Assembly (NCBI RefSeq): GCF_023278565.1 | Contig: NC_064677.1 | Span: 3,100,001-3,164,000, forward strand | DNA from: Colletotrichum lupini | Lineage: Eukaryota > Ascomycota > Sordariomycetes > Glomerellales > Glomerellaceae | Length of the DNA: 64,000 nt | Reading direction: 5' to 3' | In this document: piece by piece, positions 22,851-34,427 of the stretch | Position numbering within the stretch: position 1 is the first letter of the stretch | Layout: every line of letters begins with the position of its first letter | The notes under the pieces: model-generated | Seen by the model: only the letters and a program-made list of their open reading frames with translations | Told to the model about the DNA's origin: nothing | Database searches by the model: none | Translations under genes and position numbers: made by a program

Positions 22851-25800
22851 TAAAAGATAGAAGTAGAAAAAGAAAAGAAAAAAGTAAGGAAAACGAAACT
22901 ATCGAAGGGATAGATATTACGGCTAACGGATATCCACTCCTCTTATCGAGATATTTTACTAATCTATATCTAAACGATCATAGCTAGCGCTAATCTCGTA
23001 ATAACCTTATTTATTTAATATATCGATCTTAGTTTTTAAGAACTCTTATCTTAGAGGTAATATAGCGAGCGTTAACTATTAAGGTTTACTCCCTTTTATA
23101 ACTAGTTAATACGTAGCTCGATCTTATATCCTAAGAGTTTAATAAGCTATTTTTCGCCCCGACCTAAGAGCCTTTTTTATTAAATTTAGTAATATTAAGC
23201 CGGGTAATATAAGGCTATAATAACCGTACTTCGTATTAATATATTATATTAATAAGCGGATATAATTACTTAATATTACGATAGCTATTAATACTCGAGG
23301 TTTTATATATAATAAAACTAATTACGATCTAATTTTAAATTATTTATATAGACTTATTCGAAGTCTAATTTATATATATACGTCGTTAGTATTTTAGGAT
23401 AATATAAAAAGATCTATTTTATAGTATTATTCTCTAGTTAGAGCATTCTATATTCTCGTTTTATTATAAACTTAGTAGCCTTTAGCTATTTTAAATAACG
23501 TAGCTAGTAAACCTTTACGAACGGTACTTATTATACTTACCTTAAGCTTAACCCGCCTTAAGCTTAACTTACCTCTTCCTTCCCGAATTAAGTAAATGTT
23601 TCTAAATTATCTTAGTTATAAAATTAATTATACTAAGAGCTATTAGCTAATCTTTAGTCCCGTATATATTATAAAGTTAGTTAGAAGATGTTTTCTTTTC
23701 TTTTTTACTGTTTTATTATCCGTAAGGTTTACTAATAAATAGGGTATATTAGCTTCTAAAAGTATAGGGTTAGATATATATATTTCGTATATATACTAGT
23801 TATTAGGGTACAGTGTACATACTAAGAATAAATTAATAAAGAGACGATATATAGAGATTTTATATTATACTACGTTGCTTATTAATAACTACGTAAATAT
23901 CCTAAAGTATCCGAAATTAATTAACTATTAAATTTAAACTTTTAAAAATTAATTTTAGCTCTATATATTAAATAAATCTAGGTATAGCTAGTTTATTATC
24001 CTTATTAAACGCCCTAAATATTATTAAATATAGTAGTTTTAAAGTTTATATATAGCCGCTTATAACTCTACTAGAGAAGATTAATAAAAAGATTAGAAAT
24101 TAACTATTATAATAGTTCTTTTATTTATTATAACCGGATTCTAAGGTCGGATGCGGCTATATAGTATAATTACGGGCTTATTAGCGTTTAGCCTTTTTTA
24201 ATATAGTATAATTTAGTTATTACGTATTATTAAGCGAAGTTAAAGTATTAAATCGTTATTTTTATCGGTCGGAGTACTTTTAAAATGTCTAAAATATTTC
24301 TCTACTCGGTAGTAAGTTTTAGATCTTATAGTTACTAATATAAATTTTTAAGAGTATGTTATATCTCTTAAATACTTTCTTAATTAAAGTCTATATATAA
24401 GCTAGCTAATTAAAATTGAATAATTAAGAATAATTTATTATTTTATAGGGGTAAATAAAATATATTGCTTTTTAGCTATTCGAACTATTTAAAAAAGAGT
24501 AAACGTTAGTTAGGATTAATAAATAGCTACGGTTTACGAACTATAAAATATTAAATTAGCTTATTTCGAAACTTAATATAAAGTCTATAATAGCCTCTAT
24601 TCCGTATTATTATACTTAAAGGTAATAGAATTCTATTTTAATAACTATTCTTAAGTAGTAAGCTATATTAAATTATATTCGGATTATAAATTACTTAACT
24701 CGTAATACTATAGCTCTTATATTATTAAATAAGGTCGTTTTTATATATAATAAAAAGGCTAAAGAGAAGGTTTAGAAATATAGGGTAAGTATAAAATAAA
24801 AGGCCGTATAGCTAAGTAAAGGAGTATAGGTATTCTCGGCCGTTATCTATTTTAATCTAACTTATAATTAATTAAATAGAGCTATTTACGTCCTAAATAG
24901 CTAAAGTATTTTTAACATAAATTATTTCGTAAGTCTTAGTATAAAAGCCTTTTACTATTTATATAAACGGCTTAAACTAACGTATATCCGAACTAACTAA
25001 TAGAACTTATTAAGGGGATATATAGTACTAAGTACTAATAATAAGTTATATATTATTAATAAAAGAAATTAACGTCTAAACTTAATTAAAATACGGTAGA
25101 GATTAGTAATATAATTAAAGTAAGGGTAGTTAAAAATAGTATATAAGGAACGCTTAATACTATAAAATATAAAAACGTAATAATAAAAGAAGTTATAAAT
25201 AGGAATATAAATACTCTATATAAAATCGAGGCTAATAATAACGGCGCTACTATTTTTAATAATACTATATTAGGCATCCGGTAAGACGACGCTAATATAA
25301 ATAAAACCCCTAATAACTTAGTAAAATATAAATAACGGACGGATTTAGTACTACTTAACTATAATAGCGAGGGTATAATAAAGGATTCTTTTATAAGTAA
25401 TATTAATATTATAAGTACGATTAGCGTAGCTAAAGAAAGTTTTTTTTTTAAACTATTTAAAATAGACTTACGCAATATTTTTAAAATAGAAGCTTATATA
25501 TTTATATTTATATTATTTAATAATAGCGAGCTAAATATATTAAAAAAATAGTTAAGTAATATTATTCTTAGTTAGAATAGGTTAAAAGTAGAGTTATTAG
25601 GTAAAGTATAAAAAGAGGGTATAGTAGTAGTTAAAATAGTAGTTTTAAACTACTAGCTAAAAGTTCTATAAATACGAATAATTACTATCATACGTACTTA
25701 CCGACTTAATAAGAGTTCTTTTAAGATCTATTAGTTCTTTTACTAAGTTTTTTAGCGGATCCGGTTTATAAAATATAGAGGGGAACTAAATACGGGATAT

Positions 25801-28439
25801 ATTTAATAAATAAGGCGAGGTATTAAAGCTGTTTAAAAAGATTTTAGCGCGACGGCGTTATATAGAGGTTATAAGAGTCTGCGAAAAGGCCTTTACCTTT
25901 TTTAACTTTTTAATCTCTTTTTATATAAATACCTAAGCCGTTTTTAATACTTATATAGTATATATTAAACCCTAGCTTATAGATATACTTACTAAATATA
26001 ATACGTATTATTCAACGACCGACCTATATACTTAGGCACGCTCTCTATCTCTAATAATAAAGGTTAGGTAATTTAGAACTAGCTTTCTAATCTACTTAGA
26101 ATCCCTATTAGTAATAATACCGAAGCTAATATTTATTCTAGACTATAGATAGAGTACCCCTATTAACTTTAGGTTTTTCTAAGCTAAGTACTCCCGTACT
26201 AAGCTAGACTATATTAGTACTAAAATCTTAAACGTCCGTATAAAAAAAGAAAAGTATATTAAATATAAGATAAATCCCTTTTCGCTAACCCCTATAAAGC
26301 GTAGGGCCGCTATATACATAGGGTAGCTTATATAATTCTTAGTTTACTAAGACTTATTGACCTATTAAAAAGAAAATTCGTATAACTATTAACTAGAGTT
26401 ATAATAATCGTATTTAAGACTTAAAACTAAGTAAGTAAGCTTAGGGTAAAAGTACTTAATAATTTAAGTTATAAAACTCTTAAGTAAGTAACGTTAATTA
26501 CTTTATATTATTATTATTTATTCTTATATTTAAAGTACTTAAGATATTTCTTTATATACGTTAATTATTATAAGTATTAATCTTAGTAAAGTCCCCGATT
26601 CTTAACCTTTGAGATAATAATCTCTTTATTTTAAAATATATAACGTATAAGTAGTAAGTTAGTATTCTCATAAATAAACTAAATTTATAACTACTACCGT
26701 TATTAATATCGATTAATATTACTTTACTACCGCCTTCCTTTTTTAATACCTTAGTAATTTATAAAAAGTCGTATACGCTAATAATAAGCGCTAAGTAGTT
26801 TAACGCTATTATAGCTAGTATAAATACCTCTTTTTATGCTATTTACTATAGAGACTCTATATCTTATTATTTACTATACCCTTTATAAACGTTAAAGGAC
26901 TAGGACTAAGGCTATTTAGCTCTTTTTATACGTTACTTTTAAAATACTAAGTCGTATCGTATCTAAATATATCTTAATTTATCCTCGTTATATTAGCTAG
27001 AGCCGAAAGTATTATTAAAAAAATTCTTATATAATCCGATCCGGGTCCTTATATAGATTCTTAAGAAAGAAGATCGTAGACCTAGTTATATATACGGGTC
27101 GATTAAGCCTAGTTTTTATTAAGATACCCGTAGTAACGAATATATAAATAATCCTTTTTAAAAAGATTAATAAAGAATAAATTATTAAGTTAAATAGTAT
27201 TACTTATTTAAAAAGGGAATAACGACCTCTATGCGCTCGCTTAGCTCCGTATAAAATATATATTATTTATTTATAATATATAGTATCGAAGGACGTATTA
27301 CTTATTATAGAGCTTAATAATAGCTATTTTAATATTCTAAATACTATATATTAACTACCGTTCTCGGGGCTATATAGCGAGAATACTAATATCTCCCGTT
27401 AGTTAAGAATATTATATTAAAAAGAAGTTTTTTTATTACGTTTATTTATTACGGATCGTTTATTTTATAATTACCTTAACTAGGTTTATTCTTAGCTACT
27501 AAACTATATAATAAACCTTAACTAATCTAAGGGGTACCCGCTCTTACGTCCTAGAGGTATATTAAATAGTAAGGAATATAGTAATTAAGCTTATAAATTT
27601 AGGGGCTTAATACAATAATCGACTTTAATATATATTATAATATATATTCGCTTATTATAAAATAAAAAGTTAATTAATAAGGACGGTTTAATTATATAAA
27701 AAGGCTTCCCAAATCGTTATAATATAAATATTATAAATTATAAATTAATAAAACGCGGTACTAATTTGGAGTTTTTTATATTAAGCCGAACTTTATTATA
27801 TATATATCTATTTAGATTATTTAAAGCCTACTTACTAATACTTAATTATTATATTACGTTATAATAAGTTCGTTACCTTTATAATTATTTTTTTACTTAC
27901 TAGATCCCTATTACTTAACCCTCATAAACTAACTAAGTCGTACCCCCGTAGAGCGTATTTTATAAGCCTTTTTCTTATTTTAGCTAATACTTAGTTCCTC
28001 CGATTCTTCGCTAATAAAGCTATTTTTTCTCTTTTTTTTATTCTCTTTTTTTCTTCTTTTTTTTTTTTTTTCTTTTTACAAAAAACCTCTATAGGCCCTA
28101 ATATATAACATATTACCGTACTATTCCCTTAAGGTAGTTAAACTCTATTTAAGACTTTTGCTAATATTAGCTCCTAGCAACTAGTATAATAGTTATTTAG
28201 TTAAATAGTTTACGACGTATAAAAACGATCTCAATCTAAAAAGGGCACCTATATAGTATATAGCGTTTTTAATATATATATCGTATAACCTACGATATAG
28301 TATTAAATAAACCTTTAAACTAGCTATTTTAACCCTATATTACTATATAACTAAAAATAATAGTACCTTACGCCCCCGAACTTTCTTAAATAAAAACTAT
28401 AAGTACGTTAAGCCTAACCCTATTTTTATTTTTAAAATA
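22851..28439. other. AT-rich RIP-degraded sequence, unassigned
   Basis: CpA/TpG-poor sequence with stops in every frame, so probably old transposons. A pyrimidine tract of about 55 bases of mainly T with some C lies at 28021-28077. No LTRs, terminal inverted repeats or domains were recognised by eye. Confidence 0.5.
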
Positions 28440-30705
28440 GTAAGGTAATTTTTAATATATCTTATATCCTACTTAGCTAACGTATACGGTTATAAAAAAA
28501 ACCTTAAAGCGTCTTTTTTTATTACTAACTATATATAGCGTCTAAGCTATTTATATTCTTTATCTCTTAGCTAACTCCTAATTAGTATTTAAAATCAAAT
28601 ATTAAACTTCTTTTTAAGTACCGATAGTAATAATATAATTTATATTTTATAATCGAATTCTTCAATATTACTAAAATATGCCTTTTTTAAAGCCTATTTT
28701 TATATACTCTTTTATATTATAAAGAACGTTTATTTAATTTAAGCCCTATATTTCTTAAAGACTTTATATTACTAATTCTAAGTACTTCTCTTATTTACCG
28801 TACCGTCGTCGCTCTTAATAAGAAATAATAGCTTTAAACTTTTTAAAATCCTATTTTTTTTTAAATAGTAATAGGCTTCCCTTACTAAAAATTTCTAATT
28901 ATAAATAAATCTAATTAGAAACCGTATATTAATATAGTTAAGCGAATTATTTTTAAATATTTACGGTTCGTTAAAGTTATTAATTTAGCTAAGAGAGGAG
29001 TTAGTATTATTACACGAGGAGCCCTTATAAATTTTAATTATTAATAACGAAGAGTAAGCTAGACTAATAACTCTACGTTTAGTAGAATATATTAGGGCTA
29101 AATCGGTAATAAGTTTATTATAATTACGAAGGTATATAAATAAGCTTCGCTAACTTTACTAAGGTACGAACGTTAATATTACTTTCTTAACGTTTTTAAT
29201 AAATAGCTATATATAGCCTATGCGCCTATCCTAGTCTTAATATTTAAAATCGTTTATAAAATAATAAGTATACTTACCATATAGCTTAATTCGGAGTAAC
29301 GATACCTAAGCGTTTTCTAAAAGCTTAGTAAAAAAGAGCTTTTTATTAAAAGCTTTGTAAAATAGGGAGTAGCTAACGAAAAATAGTTAACTATTATACT
29401 ACTCTAAGTTATACGTTCTAATTATCCTAACTAAAAACCCATTACCTTACTCTATAGTTCGTTATTTAAGGCCCTAAATAAAATTATTAGTTTTTAATTA
29501 CTTAGGTCGCCTAGTTACGCATATTAATAAGTAGAACGAAACTTTTTATTATAATAAGTTCTATTATTTAAATATTAGTAATTTAAAACGTCGTTAGTTA
29601 TTAACTTAGTCGAGTATTAGTCGTTATTAAAGCCTAGATCGGATCCGTAGTCTTATTAATTAGTTTAAATAAGCTTATTATTAGTAGTTTTATTAAAGTA
29701 ATTAAAAAAAGAGATCTTATCTCGGGTAGAGTTACTAATTTTATTCTTTATATAATAGAGGTCAAAGATAAAAAACTTAGTTACTATTTATTTAGCTTAT
29801 TTATAACTATTAAAAATAAGGGCCTCGACCCCGAAGATATCTCTATTATTTTAAAAAAAAGTTAAGATATAGTAATAATCCTACGGAATAGTACTAGATT
29901 ATATCTATTAGGGGATTTACTTTACTTATATACTTAGGATTCGGTAGGGTTAGGGATACTTAAATAGTTAGTTTAGCTAAGTTAGGGAGGGTTAAGTCTT
30001 AGTATTATTATAACGCTAATAATTATATATATACATAAAGCTCGCTAAAAAAAAGAATTAAAAAGCGATTAGTACTATCGAATTAGAAAACACTTCGGAA
30101 ATTATAAAATTATATAAATACTATAAAGACTCTAAACTAACCTAGGCTACTGCTTATAAAATACTAAGTAATAATAAAAACGTAAGGGTAAGGGAATTTA
30201 TAATAAGTAAATAGAAGTAGCGTAAGTCTAGCTTAATTTATTAAATACCTAGACTAAGTAAGTAAAAGGCCGCAAAAGCTTTAGTATAAAATAAAAAAAT
30301 CCGTAATATATTACCGCGGATCTAGAGGAAAAAGTAATAATAAGAATAAGCGTAATAATATAGTTATATTTACCTCGCCGTCCTTACTATATAAAAATAA
30401 GTAAAAGAAACTAGGTATCCTCTAAGCTAGCTACGGCAGATCCATTAGAGAGCCCCGTATAAGTAAAAGAGCTATGTCTTTTATATTAGGTATTTATTAA
30501 GCCCTCTTTATAAGTTAGAAATCCTATTATAAGTTTTTTAGAGCGCGGCTTTTATTATATTCCTTCCCCCGTCTAATTACTTAATAACGGCGCTACTTTA
30601 GGCTACGATATAGATTATTCAAAACGTTCGCCGTTTACGTTATTAAACCCATAATTAAGTTTATAAAAACTACTTTACTAATAGTCTTGTCTTTATATTT
30701 AGTAA
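28440..30705 (+). repeat. RIP-degraded dispersed repeat, copy 2
   Basis: A direct-orientation counterpart of 1-2290, collinear over its full length with small indels. The right end near 30705 coincides with the end of similarity in copy 1, after which the two flanks are unrelated. The plus strand again shows a RIP-broken protein-like frame around 29890-30300. The element type is not identified. Confidence 0.6.
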
Positions 30706-32071
30706 CGCGGCGTGTATTATATATATTATTGCGAATTATAATATAATTAATATTATACTTCGTAGTAACTATAAGCTTAATGAAACCTATATACTACGTA
30801 TTAAATCATATATATAGTTTAGGCTTCTATTTTAGTAAACTCTAATATTTAAAAAAGCATCTGCGTACCTAAGACTAGTTAAAGAAATGCCTAGTCTATA
30901 GAGAAATATCGTAATAGTAGCCACGTACTAATAATTTATAACGAGACTAAAGGTAAGTATTATAACATATATAGCGTAGAAGCGAATGACATTTTACTTA
31001 GTGCGCTATTAAAATTCTTGAAGACTAATAAGAAGGTTAAGATAGGCTAGGTTAATTAAATTAAATAGAGGACTACTTACTAAATTCCTAATTACGTAAC
31101 TAATATAAGGCTAGTAAGTATTTTTTAATATAGAGAGAGCGAACTAAAGGGCCTTAATAGATATAATCTTAGACTTATAGACTTAGAGGGAAGGTTGGAA
31201 AATCTAAGTTTCTAATCCTACGAGGAGATCCTATAGTTTTAAATATTATCTAGCTGCTGCCCGAAGCATTTGCACCCTTTTAGCCTCGTAGCAACTAATG
31301 TCTCTATCACTTGAGCTTATATTAAGTAGCTATGGGAAGCTGCAATGGCTAATAGTTTGTAGTAATATAAGTCGTCTTATAAACTCGCCCTGCTTAATAT
31401 CACGGACGGCGAGTGTAATATGAGCCGAGGTGCCTATAAACACTGCCGTTTCATAACGCAGGAGAGATGCGAAGTCGAAACCAGTCTCGGCGTACGCGGT
31501 AGCAAATGGCAACGGGGGTACTGTATTGCATGAGTGTTGAACTTAGTGTTGTGTCCTTATTGGGTGGCTGTAAAAAGAAGTGATCTGTCATGGCAGGTTT
31601 GCGCTTTGCTGATCAGTTGATACCGGCTCTCCCCACTGCATGTCACTGGTGGCTTAGTATGACTATTCAAGATACTGTAAAGACGGTCCGAGATGATAGA
31701 AAACCCCTTGGTCCATTCGACGGAAATCGCTTTCGAGTGATCAAGAAATTGCGGTAATGAGGGCGTCTGCACAACAGTCCCACCTAGTGAGTGCATGGGG
31801 GCTTAGGAAGCGGAGCTACAAATGAATCTCACAGGCTTTTGGCGATGCGACCATGTCTTCTTCTTGCGACCAGACCAAAGAAAGGCGGGTACAAAGGCAA
31901 GGCGAGGGAAGGTAGAAAAGAGGTCGACTTACTTGAAAAAAAAAAAAAAACCTCTCGAGATCTCTGATTTGATCAGTCTACAAATCTACCAGCACGCTTC
32001 CATAACCTTCAACCCTCATTGCTTCGGACAGCGACAAAATTTCTCGAAGCCGTGCTCCTTCCCACACCGCC
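30706..32071. other. Transition zone and monooxygenase upstream region
   Basis: 30706-31250 is AT-rich and unassigned. Ordinary composition begins near 31250. Two short minus-strand frames (31330-31512 and 31557-31796) have no supporting features. 31800-32071 would hold the monooxygenase promoter and leader, including an A14 tract at about 31937-31950. Confidence 0.5.
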
Positions 32072-33718
32072 ATGGCCGACCACGACACCGGAGGAGAGCC
32101 CACAGGAACGCTTGCTCCCGATGTCGTCATTGTGGGCGCCGGCTTCAGCGGCTGTTACGCTCTCTATAAGTTGAGACAGCTCGGGTACTCCGCCAAAATC
32201 CTCGAGGCCGGAAGTGACTTCGGCGGCGTCTGGCACTACAGCAGATATCCCGGAGCCCGGGTTGACTCGGACACACCGTCATATCAGTTCAGCTTACCAA
32301 AGGTGTGGGAAACCTTCAATTTCAAAGAGAGATTTCCCGGGCACGAGGAGATTCGACGATACTTCTCTCACGTTGACGCCACCCTCGATCTGCGAGTGGA
32401 TACCATCTTCGATGCCCGAGTTGACAACGTGAAGTACAACGCGAGCAGCGCGCGATGGAACTTCCATACAGAACGAGGTCTTCGCATCTCGTCAAGATTC
32501 GCCATCTTCGCCTGCGGAAGTTTCAGCAAGCCTTATCTCCCTCCTTTTCCGAACCTGGACACGTTCCGCGGGGATATCATCCATCCATCCGCTTGGCCTG
32601 AACGCCTTCAACTGAAGGGCAAAAACATCGGGATCATAGGCCAAGGCGCATCCGGTCTACAATTGGTTCAGGAACTCGCAAAAGAGGACTGCCAGTTGAC
32701 TATCTTCGTACGGAACCCCTGCCTCGCGGTTCCCATGCGCCAGAGAAGTCTCCCGTACCGAGAATCGGAGGAGTTGAAGAACTACTACGACGGCATATTC
32801 TACAAGGCAAAGTTCGGCTCATCATCAGCCATCGCGTACAATCAAAACACGGACTACTTTCACGGCACGAGCAATGAAGACAGCATTGTTCTCTTCGAGC
32901 GCCTCTGGAACAGGGGAGGTTTCGGTCTGACGTTGTCGAACTATCGCGATGTCATGTTCGACAAAGCGGCCAACTCGAGCGTCTACGACTTTTGGGCTCG
33001 AAAGACCAGGGCTCGGATGACCGATCCAGAGAAAAGGGATATCGTTGCACCCCTGGAACAGTTCCAGTGGTTTGGCGACAAACGAGTCAATCTTGAGATG
33101 GACTATTACGAAATGCTGGATCGTCCAAATGTCAAGATCGTTGACCTCAAGAAAACGCCGATTACATCCTGCTATGATCAAGGCATCGTGATCGAAGGGC
33201 GAGAGTCTTTGCAACACCATCGACTGGACGTCATAATTGCAGCCACCGGCTACGACTCCGCCACGGGCGGCTTGTTCGAGATGAACATACACGACAAGCA
33301 TGACGTGAAGCTTCAGAAGACTTGGGAGGCTGGGATCGACACCTATTTCGGTATGCTGGTGCCGGGGATGCCCAACGCATTTCTCCTGTACGGGCCGCAG
33401 GCGCCGACAACGCACACCAACGCGCCCTCTTTCATCGAACTGCAAGTAGATTAGATAGCGTCTCTTCTAAGAAAAATGCGCAAAGACGACGTTAGCTCGG
33501 TCGAACTAGCCAAAGAGTCTTGCTAGTTATAGAAGGAGGAGGTAACTAACGCCTTTAACATAGGCCTTTTTTAAAAAAGTACCGCGTAGTAGACTAATAT
33601 AAATATTATTAAGAAGAGAGTCGAGCCTCTCGTTTTTTTTAGTAGGGTTTAGGTATAGCGGGAGGAGTATTAACGCGCGTTAGAGGACTAGTCTAGCTTC
33701 TATATTACTAAAACGTAG
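32072..33718 (+). pseudogene. Baeyer-Villiger-type flavin monooxygenase, 3' end destroyed by RIP
   Basis: Single exon. Residues 1-460 are intact and typical of an FAD/NADPH Baeyer-Villiger monooxygenase. There is a first Rossmann GxGxxG at 22-27, then GlyGlyValTrpHisTyrSerArgTyrProGlyAla near 51-62. The family fingerprint Phe-x-Gly-x3-His-x3-Trp is at 165-175 and a second Rossmann motif at 190-195. The start ATG has a good context (CGCCATGG). Codon 461 is TAG where paralogues have Trp. After it the same frame stays recognisable as the family's C-terminus (IASLLRKMRK, then a Lys-Arg-Val-Glu-Pro run) but carries about ten further TAA/TAG codons. The natural stop is probably the TAG at 33716-33718, giving 548 residues, a normal family length. 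The damage is confined to about 33450-33750. It faces the P450 gene and may have shared a metabolite pathway. Confidence 0.85.
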
Positions 33719-34141
33719 GACGTATTAATCTAATGGTATTATAGTCCGTCTTCACGGGTTCATAGAACAGCGACTAAGTAGCCTTGAATGTATTCCTGAT
33801 GGGCGGTTTTGAGTACGTTCCCCCGTATTCAGTTAAGTCAAACCGCAGGTTCTACACCTGTGGTACCTTTCCGTTAATTTCTTTGATTGGCCTCGTCCCG
33901 CCCTCGATGCTACAGCCTACATGGAGCGAACGGCGTCTCCAACATATTGAAGGGTGACAATTTGCTTCACGCAACCAACCTAGGCATCCATTTGACTCCA
34001 CGCAACTAATCCAAGCATCAGGACTGGATCATCGAATGCGCCTCCCGTTGCATCACAACAGCCATTTATGGGTGCAGCATGACTGTTCTTGAGTTGCGCG
34101 ACAACCGGTACAGCTTGTCGTCCTACGGCGTCTCTGGGTAA
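33719..34141. other. Conserved segment downstream of the monooxygenase
   Basis: This stretch is conserved with 2721-3100 beyond the monooxygenase stop codon. From about 33750 it has normal CpA/TpG content, so RIP stops here. On plus, one frame runs from an ATG at about 33796 with a PheTyrThrCysGlyThrPheProLeuIleSerLeu core to a TGA near 33956. Another frame continues to a TAA at 34139-34141, and conserved wording carries across the two. It could be the broken end of an unknown gene. A minus-strand reading is also partly open. Function unknown. Confidence 0.4.
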
Positions 34142-34427
34142 CACTCCACGTAGCAGTACAGAGCAAAGAGCAACAAGACATCATTCCCAAGGCTTTTGCT
34201 GGTTATTGTTGGCCGACCTTATCCAGACGTGGGAGGTGGAAGGTCGGGCCTGAGTGGACTCAAGGCCTGCTGATGGAACTCTCGGAAGGTACAAGCTCTG
34301 CATTGCGTCGGATATTGAGTTCATTGCAACGTCTCTATTTTCACTATCCGTGTACGGACCCTTAACACCTCGGCGGTTGGTTAACATCTCGAAGGGCCGG
34401 TTTGTGCTTTGCCATGTAGCGGTGTGT
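34142..34427. other. P450 3' flank
   Basis: Ordinary sequence between the conserved segment and the P450 stop codon. No gene is supported. Confidence 0.4.

Noticed and set aside
25086..25277. Hydrophobic 63-codon minus-strand frame in the AT-rich block.
   Set aside because: Its composition (Ile/Leu/Phe) is what random AT-rich codons give, and the surroundings are RIP-degraded.
33455..33718. A transposon insertion truncating the monooxygenase.
   Set aside because: The sequence after the stop still encodes the expected C-terminus in the same frame once RIP stops are masked. It is point mutation of the gene itself, not an insertion.
33816..33900. On the minus strand this stretch resembles the conserved core of eukaryotic small-subunit rRNA (around the ACGGAA...CCTGCGG segment).
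   Set aside because: The match lasts only about 60-80 bases with many mismatches. Apparent further matches fall inside sequence that clearly encodes the monooxygenase C-terminus. The same bases read as a protein-like frame conserved in the copy at 2830-2900. I treat it as chance.
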